A stretch of 64,000 bases of DNA from Photorhabdus heterorhabditis (GTDB lineage: Bacteria; Pseudomonadota; Gammaproteobacteria; Enterobacterales; Enterobacteriaceae). The stretch is taken from NCBI RefSeq assembly GCF_018448905.1, contig NZ_RCWA01000024.1, positions 1 through 64,000 on the forward strand. The letters are read 5' to 3'. Under the pieces are notes generated by a model. It was given only the letters and a program-made list of their open reading frames with translations. It was not told where the DNA came from and ran no database searches. This document shows positions 41,747 to 51,908 of the stretch, piece by piece; position 1 is the first letter of the stretch, and every line of letters starts with the position of its first letter. Made by a program: the position numbers and the translations under genes.

Positions 41747-43857
41747 TGGCAAACATTATAGATGAACTTGTTATAACGCTGGGGCTTGATGCGGCTGAAT
41801 TTAGCGCAGGTGAAACCGCAGTGATTGCCGGGATCGGTGGGTTGGCTCAGGTTATGCAAAAACTGGTTGACTCGTTTAATGATGGTGAAAAGAAAACCAG
41901 CAAATCATTAGACAAAACCGGTAAGAAAACCGAAAAAGTGGCAAAAGAAATGGAGGCGGCAGGAAAGAAAGCTTCCTCTTTCTTTTCCAGCATAAAAAGC
42001 CAGATCTTGGCTTTGGCGGGTGTCACGGTCTCACTCGGTGGACTGAAAAGTTTTGTGACTAGTTTTACTGGCAATCTCAATCAGTTAAGTACTGCCGCTG
42101 ATGCGTTCGGCATGTCGGCCAAAGCGCTTGATGGTTGGACAAAAGCAGGTCAAGCATTTGGTGTCAGCGCAAATGAGATTGTGGGGGCATTTTCACGCAT
42201 TAATGATGCTAAAGCCCGACTAAAATCAGGTGTTGCGCTTGATCCGGCTCTTGAGACGCTGTTAAAAACGGCATCACAAGCGGGTGTGGATATTGATATT
42301 GCCTCAGAAAGCACCGAATCCATCATGCGTAAGCTGACTGGTGTTTTTCCCAGGCTTAATAAAGATCAACAGCAAGCTTACGGTGGTGAACTTGGGTTCG
42401 GGTACGCCGCGCAACAGTGGTTCTCATCCGGTCACGCACTCAAAGATGTGGATAAATTTACAGCCAGTTCGGGTGTGGATGATAAATCTGTTGCCGCCGC
42501 GCGTCGTTTTCGTGAACAGTGGACAGAGATAAGCCAGAGTTTTGAGAAAACAGGCTACATTCTGTTTAATGCCCTTTTACCATATATCAATGATTTCAAT
42601 ATCTGGCTAAAAAACTTAGCTGATTGGATGAATAAGCACCCAGAAGAGATTAAAAAAGCGGTCAGTGGTTTTCTCGATAAGATGAGTTTTATTATTTCAG
42701 TCGCTAATCAGGCCGCGGATGCGGTAGGCGGTTGGGGTAATGTCATCATTGGTCTGATCGGGTTGAAGTTTGCGGGGTGGTTATGGGGAATTTATCGCGT
42801 GGCTTCGTCCATGCTGAAAATGGGGAAAGGTAGCGGCGGATTGTCAGGCAAAGGGGCTATAGGGAAAGCCGGGATATACGGCGCTATCGGGTATGCGTTA
42901 TATGATCCTGTGGAGTCAGTCGCGACTTCGATTGTTGGGCAAGAGACAAAAAATATACTGGATTCATATGGATTGTATCTGGCAAGCGACTGGATACCTT
43001 TTTTTAGTAAAAAAGAGTATGAAGCCTATCAGGCAAAACTAGATGGTAAAGCTTCTAAGCCAGATACGGCCGTAATCAAAGAGGAAGAAAAGCGCCGCGA
43101 AAACGACCATATCATTTGGGTTGAGGATGAACGACAGCAGCGGCTGGAATACAGCAATAATTGGTTAAAAACTGCGTTAGATAAGCTGACCGATTTAATT
43201 AATAAACTGATTGATTCGCTTGTTCCTCAAGTTGCAGCCGCTGAAATGTCACCGAACACTACCGGCATGAAATTACTGGGTTGGCTATCACCAAAATTAG
43301 CACAACTTGAGCAGCAGTTCGGGTTACCTGTGGGGTTGTTACGTAGTGTTGCCATGACGGAATCAGGAGGCAATCAGTATGCTGTGTCTAAAGCAGGTGC
43401 CAAGGGCTTATTCCAGTTTATGCCAAGTACAGCCAAACATTTTGGGTTAATGGATGATGATGTTTTTGATCCGGTAAAATCTTCGGAAGCCGCGGCAAAA
43501 TATTTATCTCAGCTAATGAGAATGTTTGACGGAGATTTGAGTAAAGCTCTGGCGGCTTATAACTGGGGACAGGGAAATGTCATGCGGAAAGGATTGGGCG
43601 CTGCGCCAAAAGAAACCCGCGATTATATCCCAAAGGTATTGGCGAATATGCCACAACCGGGGGCTCATGTGGCCGCTCAGCGTTATTCGAATACGGTAAA
43701 TAACAACCGTACCTCCTCTGTTTCTGAGAGTTATCACATAGGAACTATTCAAATCAGCTCTAACGCTAACAACGTAAAAGGCGTGGTTGACGATGCACGC
43801 CAAAAAATAGGCGGATCAACGCTGGCAACAAACTATTCAACGGGGGTGACTGGATAA
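41746..43857 (+). CDS. Tape measure protein with C-terminal lytic transglycosylase domain
   Basis: The 703-residue product sets tail length. It has an N-terminal coiled coil (about 40-80), membrane-like Gly/Ala segments (about 85-105 and 330-385), and an SLT domain at about 520-635: LEQQFGLPVGLLRSVAMTESGG with the catalytic Glu near 539, AKGLFQFMPSTAKHFG and ALAAYNWGQGNV. The transglycosylase would open the cell wall during DNA entry. Confidence 0.92.
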   Translation: MANIIDELVITLGLDAAEFSAGETAVIAGIGGLAQVMQKLVDSFNDGEKKTSKSLDKTGKKTEKVAKEMEAAGKKASSFFSSIKSQILALAGVTVSLGGLKSFVTSFTGNLNQLSTAADAFGMSAKALDGWTKAGQAFGVSANEIVGAFSRINDAKARLKSGVALDPALETLLKTASQAGVDIDIASESTESIMRKLTGVFPRLNKDQQQAYGGELGFGYAAQQWFSSGHALKDVDKFTASSGVDDKSVAAARRFREQWTEISQSFEKTGYILFNALLPYINDFNIWLKNLADWMNKHPEEIKKAVSGFLDKMSFIISVANQAADAVGGWGNVIIGLIGLKFAGWLWGIYRVASSMLKMGKGSGGLSGKGAIGKAGIYGAIGYALYDPVESVATSIVGQETKNILDSYGLYLASDWIPFFSKKEYEAYQAKLDGKASKPDTAVIKEEEKRRENDHIIWVEDERQQRLEYSNNWLKTALDKLTDLINKLIDSLVPQVAAAEMSPNTTGMKLLGWLSPKLAQLEQQFGLPVGLLRSVAMTESGGNQYAVSKAGAKGLFQFMPSTAKHFGLMDDDVFDPVKSSEAAAKYLSQLMRMFDGDLSKALAAYNWGQGNVMRKGLGAAPKETRDYIPKVLANMPQPGAHVAAQRYSNTVNNNRTSSVSESYHIGTIQISSNANNVKGVVDDARQKIGGSTLATNYSTGVTG

Positions 43858-44678
43858 TGGAGTTTTCTCTCAATCAGACCACGGTACTTAGCGCGTTCCG
43901 TAGCGGCAACCTGTTATCTGCCGTTAACAGTATGATATCTCCTGGATATGGTATTTATTATGCATCCGGGCAGAGAGTGGGTGATAAGCCGTTTACGCCC
44001 ACGTCATTCATTGCAGTAGAAGTCACACGAGAGGCGTCAATCACCACTGCGCCGATAGAGAAAGGCGGCTATACATCATATAACAAAGTGCAGCGGCCCG
44101 GTGAAGTCCATGTGACATTTTCGTTTGAGGGGTGGACCGGTTTTTCTGGTTCCGTGCCTAACTTAACAAACCTCACCCTGACGTCCCGTTCCGATGTTCT
44201 TGAAGCGTTAGATAAGATGGTATCCAGTGCTGAAATTTACGACATTGAAACACCTGATACTACGTACACAAGTTATGATTTGATTAAGTACGATTTTCGA
44301 ATAAGGCAGGATAACGGTGTTACCTTACTGATTGTGACCGCAGTTTTCCAGGCTGTACAAGACATTGCCGAAGTGAAAATGAGCAGCAATGTTGCTAACA
44401 AGTCGAATACAACAAAGAATGAGACGGCGAAAGGCCCAAGTAAAAATACCGAACAATCAACAGGCTCAACAAAACACGCCACATTATTTGATGTTAAAAA
44501 AGCCCTGACCGGATTGAAGGAGTCGATTTTCAGTGCGACAGCGAAAGTTGCCGATTCGGTTTCGTCCGGTTTCACGTCAGCTATGGAGATAGTGACGGGG
44601 CCACTAAATAGCGCCGTGGTGAGTTCTGCGGATCAACTCAGTAAAGCAGTAAAAGAATTATCAGGGAAATTAACGTGA
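43857..44678 (+). CDS. Baseplate/tail protein after the tape measure
   Basis: The 273-residue product has a beta-rich N-terminal domain ([47 protein letters not shown]) similar to tail proteins found between the tape measure and the baseplate plug in this phage type, and a Ser/Thr/Lys-rich helical C-terminus (about 185-273). It is probably a peptidoglycan- or hub-associated tail component; the precise role is unknown. Confidence 0.75.
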   Translation: MEFSLNQTTVLSAFRSGNLLSAVNSMISPGYGIYYASGQRVGDKPFTPTSFIAVEVTREASITTAPIEKGGYTSYNKVQRPGEVHVTFSFEGWTGFSGSVPNLTNLTLTSRSDVLEALDKMVSSAEIYDIETPDTTYTSYDLIKYDFRIRQDNGVTLLIVTAVFQAVQDIAEVKMSSNVANKSNTTKNETAKGPSKNTEQSTGSTKHATLFDVKKALTGLKESIFSATAKVADSVSSGFTSAMEIVTGPLNSAVVSSADQLSKAVKELSGKLT

Positions 44679-44980
44679 TTGAAATAGCACTCAGAGCGGT
44701 CAAAGCTCAGGAATTCACTGTGACCTTGAATGAGCAGTCATGCATGATACGTCTCAATCAACGTAGCACAGGTTTATATATGGATTTAACCGTCAATGAT
44801 AAACCTGTGTTACAGGGAGTTGTGTGCCTCAACTGCAATAAAATTGTCCGTTACTCCTATCTTCGATTTTCCGGTGAATTGTTTTTTGCTGATTTAAACG
44901 GCTCATCTGATCCTCACTGGGAAGGGTTAGGGCAACGCTACAAATTATATTACCTTTTTCCAGGCGAGGTGACTCAGTGA
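44675..44980 (+). CDS. Baseplate plug protein
   Basis: The 101-residue product ([83 protein letters not shown]) matches the small baseplate plug family encoded before the hub gene. It overlaps its neighbours by 4 bp on each side. Confidence 0.85.
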   Translation: MIEIALRAVKAQEFTVTLNEQSCMIRLNQRSTGLYMDLTVNDKPVLQGVVCLNCNKIVRYSYLRFSGELFFADLNGSSDPHWEGLGQRYKLYYLFPGEVTQ

Positions 44981-45873
44981 CGTACAAACAACACAATATC
45001 AAAGTTGAATTTCAGCTAGTTGACGGCAAGACATTTGATGATAGCGGTAACAATATACTGACTATCGACAATGCACGTGTTTATGTCAACATGGTGGCGT
45101 GGGGCGGCATATCAGGGACACAAATAACATTACAAATCTGGGGCTTAACAACCAGCCAAATGGCAACGTTGAGTTATCGCGGGATCTGGATTGGTAGTGC
45201 GAAATTCAACTTAATGCGAGTATGGGCGGATGGTCATGCTATATTTGAGGGTTTTATCAGTGATGCTTATGCAGATTTTAATCAGTTACCCGATACTCCC
45301 CTGACGATAACAGCTAGTGTGATGTTTGGCCTAAGAGCAAAGGACGTTGAACCGTTCACTGCATCGGGAGATGTGGATATTGTCGATATTATTACTGGAA
45401 TGGCTAAAAAAGCGGATCTGACGGTTGAAAATTATGGCGCCACAGGTGTTATCTCCAATCCTCATTATACAGGAAATGTTGTTAATCAAATCCAACAGGC
45501 GGCAAATGCGCTAGATATAGACACTGACTTCGGGATTGATAAAGTGACTATTTGGCCTCATGGTCAACCGAAAGTTGAAAAACTGCTGTTTACGTCTCCA
45601 GAATATGGGCTAATTGGTTATCCCATATTTACTGGCGTGGGAATAACAGCAACTACTCTTTTCAGTAATGAGATTATTTTAGGTCGTAAGATACAAATAG
45701 AAACCTCTTTGCCGAACGCTAGCGGCACTTATCTGATAACAGGGGCGGAACACTATCTTACCTCCTGGCTTGATGGTGGTCAGTGGCATACATTTTTTAG
45801 TGGCATTCCAGTGAAAACAGAGGATAAAAACAATGGGGAAGCTGACAACAAAACCAACGGACATAAACAGTGA
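44977..45873 (+). CDS. Baseplate hub protein
   Basis: The start is GTG 44977, overlapping the plug stop (GTGA). The 298-residue product ([99 protein letters not shown]) is the hub of the gpD/gp44-like type. It lies between the plug and spike genes. Confidence 0.82.
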   Translation: MTYKQHNIKVEFQLVDGKTFDDSGNNILTIDNARVYVNMVAWGGISGTQITLQIWGLTTSQMATLSYRGIWIGSAKFNLMRVWADGHAIFEGFISDAYADFNQLPDTPLTITASVMFGLRAKDVEPFTASGDVDIVDIITGMAKKADLTVENYGATGVISNPHYTGNVVNQIQQAANALDIDTDFGIDKVTIWPHGQPKVEKLLFTSPEYGLIGYPIFTGVGITATTLFSNEIILGRKIQIETSLPNASGTYLITGAEHYLTSWLDGGQWHTFFSGIPVKTEDKNNGEADNKTNGHKQ

Positions 45874-46525
45874 AACGAATGCTTTTGATTTTGTCATGAG
45901 GCGGTTTCTTAGTCAGCATGTTTTTATCACTTTGGGTCTTATTATTAAATCGAACGGGAAAACCGTAGATGTAAAGCCGATGGTGCATAATATGACGGGA
46001 ACAGGGAGAAAAATCGAGAATGGAATAATCTATAATGTTCCAGTATTTCGCCTTCAGCGTGGTAACAGTGCTGTCATTATGAATCCAGTGGTTGGTGATA
46101 TTGGTTTAATTGCTATCTGTGATCGTGACATTAGCAGCGTCAGAGCAACAAAAGCGCCGGCGTTGCCGGGCTCAAAAAGAACGCACAATTATTCAGATGC
46201 AATTTACCTGGGGGGCGTTTTAAATGCAGAACCACAACAATATGTTGAATTCGTAGATAATCAGGTAAATATTGTTTCACCGAATAAAATTAACGTAGTC
46301 GCTCCGACAACTGAAATGACTTCATCAAATTCAATCACAATGAACTCACCATCTATTATATTAAATGGTGCGGTTATTCAAGGTGGTGGCGGTAACGGTG
46401 GAAATGCAATATTCGGCAGTACCGTAACAGCGAAGGGCGAAATTACAGGAAATGGGGTTAAACTTTCATCACATGTGCATGGTGGTGTTGAATCTGGTGG
46501 TTCGAAAACCAACAGTCCAGAGTAA
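45833..46525 (+). CDS. Membrane-puncturing spike protein (Gp138-like)
   Basis: The 230-residue product has an N-terminal OB-like Gp138 domain (GKTVDVKPMVHNMTG, FRLQRGNSAVIMNPVVGDIGLIAICDRDIS) and a beta-helical spike (VNIVSPNKINVVAPTTEMTS, MNSPSIILNGAVI). It ends with SSHVHGGVESGGSKT, the H-x-H tip motif that binds iron in phage spikes. It shares 41 bp with the end of the hub gene. Confidence 0.9.
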   Translation: MGKLTTKPTDINSETNAFDFVMRRFLSQHVFITLGLIIKSNGKTVDVKPMVHNMTGTGRKIENGIIYNVPVFRLQRGNSAVIMNPVVGDIGLIAICDRDISSVRATKAPALPGSKRTHNYSDAIYLGGVLNAEPQQYVEFVDNQVNIVSPNKINVVAPTTEMTSSNSITMNSPSIILNGAVIQGGGGNGGNAIFGSTVTAKGEITGNGVKLSSHVHGGVESGGSKTNSPE

Positions 46526-46529
46526 AAAT

Positions 46530-46985
46530 ATGTATAGAAATCTAACATCAAATATTATTGTCGCAGGAGCTTTGTTTGCCTGCGTGTTTAGCGCCGGAGC
46601 AAAAAACAGTGACACTTCTCGGCAAGAAAAGATATCCGCTATGTGTATGTCCCAGTCTATATTACAGCAGTATGCCGCGAGTGCAGGGCTTAACTATATA
46701 GATCCGTCCACCCTCGCAGAAGAGGTCCTGTTACAAACAGGAAGTTACTCGACTGAAAGCCCGGTATATAAAGCTCAAAAGGAAGATGCTGTAAATCAAG
46801 GAAAAAAATTGATGCTAAAAGAGAAACAAGTAATGAATATTATCCGGTATTACTATGAGAATCGTGATGAAGCAATGTTGTCGCGGGGGGAAGGGGTTTC
46901 ATCCGTTTTTCAGCAGCTATGTATCGTTAATCCAAAACGTTATCTTCCTAGCTACAACGCGTTAAAAGCAGCGGGAAAAATATAG
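46530..46985 (+). CDS. Secreted cargo protein, unknown
   Basis: ATG 46530 opens a signal peptide (MYRNLTSNIIVAGALFACVFSAGAKN, cleavage likely after AGA). The mature part (about 125 residues) is helical and charged (VMNIIRYYYENRDEAML). It follows the spike gene by 5 bp but a secreted product is not expected in a baseplate operon, so I take it as conversion cargo. No family is recognised. Confidence 0.65.
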   Translation: MYRNLTSNIIVAGALFACVFSAGAKNSDTSRQEKISAMCMSQSILQQYAASAGLNYIDPSTLAEEVLLQTGSYSTESPVYKAQKEDAVNQGKKLMLKEKQVMNIIRYYYENRDEAMLSRGEGVSSVFQQLCIVNPKRYLPSYNALKAAGKI

Positions 46986-47301
46986 AATCGAACGGTTCAA
47001 GAACCTATAAACCCCAGTCGTGTTGGTGGATAAAGTCATCTTCGGCTTACAGTACAATATTGTTGAGTATTTTCATCAGACGTATGACACTCATGACAAA
47101 ATGATGTCAATGTGATGCTATTTTTCTAAATCTTGCTTTTAACGTTCGTTATCTTCTTCTGGAATAAGGCTTACATAGGTGGCTAATTGTCATTTACTGC
47201 ATGGTTGTAAGGTTCAGAATAGTGGTTTAATATGATACATAGTGACACATTATGACTGTTTGTGACTCACTATAACAAACTATTTGATAAGGTAGAACGT
47301 C
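46986..47301. other. Non-coding gap inside the baseplate operon
   Basis: There is no gene in 316 bp. Repeated TGACA/TGACT words occur (ATGACACTCATGACA at about 47085-47099; TAGTGACACATTATGACTG and TGTGACTCACTATA at 47238-47276, forming a TAGTGA/TCACTA inverted repeat). This looks like a separate promoter or operator for the cargo genes at 47302 and 47866. Confidence 0.45.
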
Positions 47302-47862
47302 ATGAATCTATCACTAAGGAATTGTTTAGCAGTAGTTTTATTCGGAGGAGTGCTGTCGGTTCCTTCATTCTCTGCTGGTTATGTGGATTCGAGGGACGGT
47401 TGTAGTATGCTTAGCTTTAAAGTAGGTGAAACTATCTGTAGTCTGGATGATTTGAAAACTCAATATCAAGAAAGAAGAGAGATTGTTGATTCATTAGCTA
47501 ATGAAATTAGCCAATATTATTTAAATCTCCTAAGCCTTGATGAAAGTCAAATTCGTGGTATTTTGCTTCAAAACGATATAGAAATTAATAAGGCTTGCGA
47601 AACCACAATGAGAGGATTTGAGCAGGGGCTCAAAGCTATGTTGAAGCAAGATCGATCCGATGAAGAAAAACAAGAAATGAGGATGTATCTGAAATCTATA
47701 GCAAAGGCCAGATTTGAGATAACTCGTCTTAATGATTTTTCTCGTCAATTATTTACTTTGCCTAAGATTTATAAAAGCGATATAAATAAAGCTGCTCTAT
47801 CAGAATTGGCTGCTTATACAACCAAAAAGATTGAGTCTGGGAATTTTTCATTTACTGGGTGA
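47302..47862 (+). CDS. Secreted cargo protein upstream of a YafO-like toxin
   Basis: The 186-residue product has a signal peptide (MNLSLRNCLAVVLFGGVLSV then PSFSAGY), then a helical protein with Cys pairs (DGC, ICS, KACET). AAGGTAGAACGTC is the ribosome site. It ends 3 bp before the YafO-like gene, where a YafN-type antitoxin would be expected, but it is exported and unlike YafN. No family is recognised. Confidence 0.65.
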   Translation: MNLSLRNCLAVVLFGGVLSVPSFSAGYVDSRDGCSMLSFKVGETICSLDDLKTQYQERREIVDSLANEISQYYLNLLSLDESQIRGILLQNDIEINKACETTMRGFEQGLKAMLKQDRSDEEKQEMRMYLKSIAKARFEITRLNDFSRQLFTLPKIYKSDINKAALSELAAYTTKKIESGNFSFTG

Positions 47863-47865
47863 TAA

Positions 47866-48303
47866 ATGGAACAAGTGGATGTATCAATAAACGAGTATAC
47901 GAGGAAAGATTTTTTTGATGACGTCTTCCTAAAGCATCCAGATCTTGAACAGGCTATTCTGCAAGATTTTAAACACTATAAAGAAACCGGAGAAGTCCCT
48001 GATTATTTTGGTAGGGATGTTGCTTACACTCAGCCAGAAGCAGCATATAAATCATGTATGATGCATATTCATCTTTGCTTTCCGCCTGATTCATTCCCTA
48101 CAAATAGGGTTCAGTATTATAGAACGTGTAAATCAAATAGCCCAGAAAATGATGCTTGTCTAGTATATGTTCAAGGTCTCTTGGAAGAAAACAAATATTC
48201 CTTATTGGCGATAATGCATCCTGATGCTCATGGAAAAGCTAGAAATCCCAAGATAATGAGTTATCTGGCAAGAATAGCTCAGGATTTCAGAGATAATAAC
48301 TAA
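47866..48303 (+). CDS. YafO-family toxin (mRNA interferase type)
   Basis: The 145-residue product follows E. coli YafO: DFKHYKETGEVPDYFGRDVAY (compare SYKRDGVLPDIFGRDALY), MMHIHLCFPPDSFPTNRVQYYRT, then DACLVYVQGLLEENKYSLLAIMHPDAH and ARIAQDFR. YafO is a ribosome-dependent mRNA endonuclease paired with YafN. No YafN-like gene is adjacent; the gene upstream codes for a secreted protein. It is an orphan toxin or has a new partner. Confidence 0.8.
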   Translation: MEQVDVSINEYTRKDFFDDVFLKHPDLEQAILQDFKHYKETGEVPDYFGRDVAYTQPEAAYKSCMMHIHLCFPPDSFPTNRVQYYRTCKSNSPENDACLVYVQGLLEENKYSLLAIMHPDAHGKARNPKIMSYLARIAQDFRDNN

Positions 48304-48328
48304 ACCCGTCCAGTACGGGTTTTTTCAT
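48303..48328 (+). terminator. Terminator after the cargo genes
   Basis: AACCCGT-CCAGT-ACGGGTT followed by TTTTT. It closes the cargo insert 47 bp before the baseplate genes resume. Confidence 0.8.
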
Positions 48329-48374
48329 ATTTGGCTGCTTAATTGCGGTTTTTTTATTTCTATAGGGTTCGAAA

Positions 48375-48731
48375 ATGCAAACTCGTTCACTTCTGCTTGA
48401 TACCGAGTCATGGGATTTAACGTTAGATGATTCTGGAAATATCGCCATTACTGATAATCCCTATTCTGTAGCGCAGGATGTCGCTTGTGCCTGTAGTACA
48501 TATTTGGGGGAGTGCTGGTATGACACAGCATTGGGTATTCCTTATTACCAGCGAATTTTGGGACATTGGCCGGGAACTCAGCTAATCAACAGCAAAATGC
48601 AACAAGAAGCAATGAAGTTACCTTATGTTCAGTCTGCCACTTGTAAAGCTATAAATGGGAAGGAGAGAACTATTGCGGGCATGATGACAATAACGGACTC
48701 GAACAATCAATCAACGGTGGTAAATTTCTGA
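48375..48731 (+). CDS. Baseplate wedge protein, gp25-like
   Basis: The 118-residue product (RSLLLDTESWDLTLDDSGNIAITDNPYSVAQDVACACSTYLGECWYDTALGIPYYQRILGH) matches the gp25/DUF2634-like wedge proteins that stand before baseplate J genes. Its stop overlaps the next ATG. Confidence 0.85.
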   Translation: MQTRSLLLDTESWDLTLDDSGNIAITDNPYSVAQDVACACSTYLGECWYDTALGIPYYQRILGHWPGTQLINSKMQQEAMKLPYVQSATCKAINGKERTIAGMMTITDSNNQSTVVNF

Positions 48732-49972
48732 TGACTAACTCTGCAGTACTGACTACAAGTGTTCCAGGTGTAACCTTTACAAAGACGGGTCTAACTGTGC
48801 CCGACGAGGTTGATATTTTAAATGGGCGGTTAAATGATTTGGCTACAGCAATGGGTGGTGCAATGAGTACGAGCTTAACAACACCGCAAGGTCAAATAGC
48901 AATGAGTGATGCGGCTATCATTGCTGACAAGAACGATCAGTTACTTGCTATTGTCAATCAAATTAACCCGGATTATGCAACCGGACGTTTTCAAGATGCT
49001 ATCGGACGAATTTATTTTTTAGATCGAATTCCAGCATCGGGAACAACGGTAACAGCAACATGCACTGGGTTAGTTAATACAGTTATTCCAATTGGTAGTA
49101 TTGCTCAAGATAAAAAAGGGTATCTTTATCATTCAATAACAGAGGCTAAGATCCCTGACAGTGGCTCTGTTGATGTTGTTTTCCAAAACTCAACAACAGG
49201 GCCGTTAGCATGCAAAATTGATGACTTGAACACGATTTATAGCTCGGCACCCGGCTGGTCTGGTATCAGTAATGCGAATGCTGGCGTACCTGGCGCAGAT
49301 GAGGAAACCCGCGCTAATTTTGAGTATCGTCGTAAACAATCTGTTGCTAAAAATGCGACAAACTCATTACATGCCATTTATGCCGCAGTATTAGAAGTAA
49401 ATGGCGTGGCAGACGCATACGTTATTTCAAATGATACTTCGGTAGTAAAAACGGTCGGGGTATCAAAATACAGAATAGCGCCGAACTCTATTTATAGTGC
49501 TGTGTATGGAGGAAAAACTGAGGATGTCGCTAGAGCAATCTGGAAGAAAAAGCCTCCAGGTATTCCTACGAACGGAAATACAACTCACACAATTGTGGAT
49601 GATGAAAACTATGTTCAGCCTTACCCCGAATATGAAATTAAATATGTGATACCCGCGCCCATTCGTGTCTATGTTGACGTCTCACTTGCGAATAGCGATT
49701 ACCTTCCTGCTGATATTGAAACACAGGTTAAGTCAGCTATAGCGCAAGCATTTAACGGAGAAGACGGTGGAACGCGAGCAAGAATAGCATCTACATTATT
49801 TGCTGGTAGATATTATTCAGGCATTTATAACATAGATACATCGAGTGTTGATATTTACAATATTACGCTTAGCCGTGACGGTATTACTTATTCAACATCA
49901 ATTAGTTTTGGTATTGATGAAATCCCAACGCTTGACGTTGATAATATATCTGTGAAATTAGTAGGTTCATAA
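48731..49972 (+). CDS. Baseplate J-like wedge protein
   Basis: The 413-residue product (LTVPDEVDILNGRLNDLATAMGGAMSTSLTTPQGQIAMSDAAIIADKN, GWSGISNANAGVPGADEETRANFEYRRKQSVAKNATNSLHAIYAAVLEVNGVADAYV) matches the baseplate J/gp47 family. It forms the wedge arms. It is followed without a gap by the DUF2612 gene. Confidence 0.92.
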   Translation: MTNSAVLTTSVPGVTFTKTGLTVPDEVDILNGRLNDLATAMGGAMSTSLTTPQGQIAMSDAAIIADKNDQLLAIVNQINPDYATGRFQDAIGRIYFLDRIPASGTTVTATCTGLVNTVIPIGSIAQDKKGYLYHSITEAKIPDSGSVDVVFQNSTTGPLACKIDDLNTIYSSAPGWSGISNANAGVPGADEETRANFEYRRKQSVAKNATNSLHAIYAAVLEVNGVADAYVISNDTSVVKTVGVSKYRIAPNSIYSAVYGGKTEDVARAIWKKKPPGIPTNGNTTHTIVDDENYVQPYPEYEIKYVIPAPIRVYVDVSLANSDYLPADIETQVKSAIAQAFNGEDGGTRARIASTLFAGRYYSGIYNIDTSSVDIYNITLSRDGITYSTSISFGIDEIPTLDVDNISVKLVGS

Positions 49973-50578
49973 ATGGAAAATGTGGGAGCAACTATTCTTG
50001 CTCAGTATGCCGCTAGTCCAAAACTCAACTCACTTATTCTAAGCTTCAATGCTGCTGTTTCCTCTGCTGAATTTATTAATACATTTTACGATCTGATTTG
50101 GAACATTGACACAGCAAATACTTACGGACTGGATGTGTGGGGAAAAATAGTGAATGTCAGCAGGCGGCTTACTGTTAATGAAAATGTAAAATATATAGGT
50201 TTTGGTGAAGCTTTACTGAATGTTCCGACAACGACAGATCCAAATCCATTTGACCAAGCACCATTTTATTCCGGGGAGTCAAAAACAAAAACTATTGAGC
50301 TATCAGATCAGATGTACCGAAAGCTAATTATGATGAAAGCCATGTCAAATATATCTGACTGCACTATACCAAACATCAACAGAATGCTTGTTTATATGTT
50401 TAGTGATAGAGGACGTGCATATATCACTGACGATGGAAATATGAAGATGAGTTATGTATTTGAATTTCAGCTATCAACAGCAGAATTAGCAATTGTTCAA
50501 ACATCGGGAGTACTGCCTTACCCGGTTGGTGTCAGTGTCGCAATCGTTCAAAGGATACCAACAAATGAAATCAACTGA
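49973..50578 (+). CDS. Tail/baseplate protein DUF2612
   Basis: The 201-residue product (ILAQYAASPKLNSLILSFNAAVSSAEFINTFYDLIWNIDTANTYGLDVWGKIVNVSR, YRKLIMMKAMSNISDCTIPNINRMLVYMFSDRGRAYITDDGNMKM) matches DUF2612, which holds the place of gpI next to the tail fibre gene. It overlaps the fibre start by 14 bp. Confidence 0.88.
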   Translation: MENVGATILAQYAASPKLNSLILSFNAAVSSAEFINTFYDLIWNIDTANTYGLDVWGKIVNVSRRLTVNENVKYIGFGEALLNVPTTTDPNPFDQAPFYSGESKTKTIELSDQMYRKLIMMKAMSNISDCTIPNINRMLVYMFSDRGRAYITDDGNMKMSYVFEFQLSTAELAIVQTSGVLPYPVGVSVAIVQRIPTNEIN

Positions 50579-51908
50579 AAAACCTAATCTTATTGCTGTT
50601 CCGTTTGCGAGCGCCGGAGACTATAACGAGATTGCAACAAAATCAACTGAAAGCAGCTTGGCAAAAGGAGTAGCTACGTATCCGAGCGGTTTTCCCCCGT
50701 TAACGATGACAGCAATATCTGCTGGTGGAATTCCTCCATCTGGCAAGGATATGAACGGGATATTGAATGATATTACTACCGCAATACGTTATTCAATGTC
50801 TGGTGGTTTGTATTCATATAATGCTGATTTTAGTGCTGCCATTGATGGTTATCCTAAAGGGGCCATTGTTGCCAGTTCTGATGGAAGTAAAATTTGGTGG
50901 AATGGGGTAGAAGATAACAATACAGATCCGGATAGTACATCAGTTTCCGGTTGGAAAAATCTACTAGCAGATCCTAATGGGTTATTTCTACAGAAAGCTA
51001 ATAACTTATCTGATATTAATAACAAAGCGACAGCGCGTAATAATTTAGGACTGGGAGAGATTGCAACTCAAGATTTTATTCCTGACGCCACACTTATAGA
51101 AAAAGGCATCACCCAACTTACAGACAAGACAGGTAACAGTAATACCCTTGCAGCAACTCAGAAACTTGTTTCTGATGTGAATGATAATGCCAATAATAAG
51201 CTCGCTAAAAATCAAAATGGGGCAGACATCTTCAATAAAACTGAATTTGTAAAAAATATCGGTTTATCGGAAATGGTGGTGTTGGCTAAAGGGGCGGTGC
51301 CGAATAGCCGGAAAATTAACGGGAAGCCGTTGACCGGGGATATTAGTCTGAATGCTGGGGATGTGGGAAGTTATGCTAAATCTGAGAGCGATAATACTTT
51401 CTTACGCATTTCTAGCAATAAAACCGCAACCGTTGGTAATTTACTGATTGACAGTAAAACTCCTTTTCCTAAATTGCGTTTCAAATCGAAAGATGGATAT
51501 ATATTGGGAATTAACGGTTCTGAAGGGAAATTGTTGCATATCTATTCTGACGATCCCAAGAATCAGCGGCGTTATAATATATTAACGCCTGAGAGAAGTG
51601 GTACTCTTGCATTACAAAATACAGCTATGAAATCCGAAAATGGTTGGTGGCAATGTGGAGATACGGGGGTAATTATTCAATGGGTTAAAGTCCTATCAGC
51701 TCAACAATCATGGATAAAGGTAAATTATCCAATTTCTTTTAAAAATAAGCTTTTTGGCTATGCTGCAAGTATGTCGAGTATCAATACATCAACTGGCCAC
51801 ACATTAGTACGTAATGCAACACTATCGACATTTGAATATCAAGCAGGTACTCCCAACAATGATGAGAATCCAGGCAAAGTTGTACATATATTATTTTGGG
51901 GGGTATAA
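50565..51908 (+). CDS. Tail fibre protein
   Basis: ATG 50565 (MKSTEKPNLIAVPFASAGDY) gives 447 residues. The N-terminal part (IPPSGKDMNGILNDITTAIRYSMSGGLYSYNADFSAAIDGYPKGAIV) is typical of baseplate-binding fibre starts. The middle has phage-tail repeats (FLQKANNLSDINNKATARNNLGLGEIA, LIEKGITQLTDKTGNSNTLAATQKLV) and the C-terminus holds the receptor-binding domain. It is the host-range determinant. Confidence 0.9.
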   Translation: MKSTEKPNLIAVPFASAGDYNEIATKSTESSLAKGVATYPSGFPPLTMTAISAGGIPPSGKDMNGILNDITTAIRYSMSGGLYSYNADFSAAIDGYPKGAIVASSDGSKIWWNGVEDNNTDPDSTSVSGWKNLLADPNGLFLQKANNLSDINNKATARNNLGLGEIATQDFIPDATLIEKGITQLTDKTGNSNTLAATQKLVSDVNDNANNKLAKNQNGADIFNKTEFVKNIGLSEMVVLAKGAVPNSRKINGKPLTGDISLNAGDVGSYAKSESDNTFLRISSNKTATVGNLLIDSKTPFPKLRFKSKDGYILGINGSEGKLLHIYSDDPKNQRRYNILTPERSGTLALQNTAMKSENGWWQCGDTGVIIQWVKVLSAQQSWIKVNYPISFKNKLFGYAASMSSINTSTGHTLVRNATLSTFEYQAGTPNNDENPGKVVHILFWGV

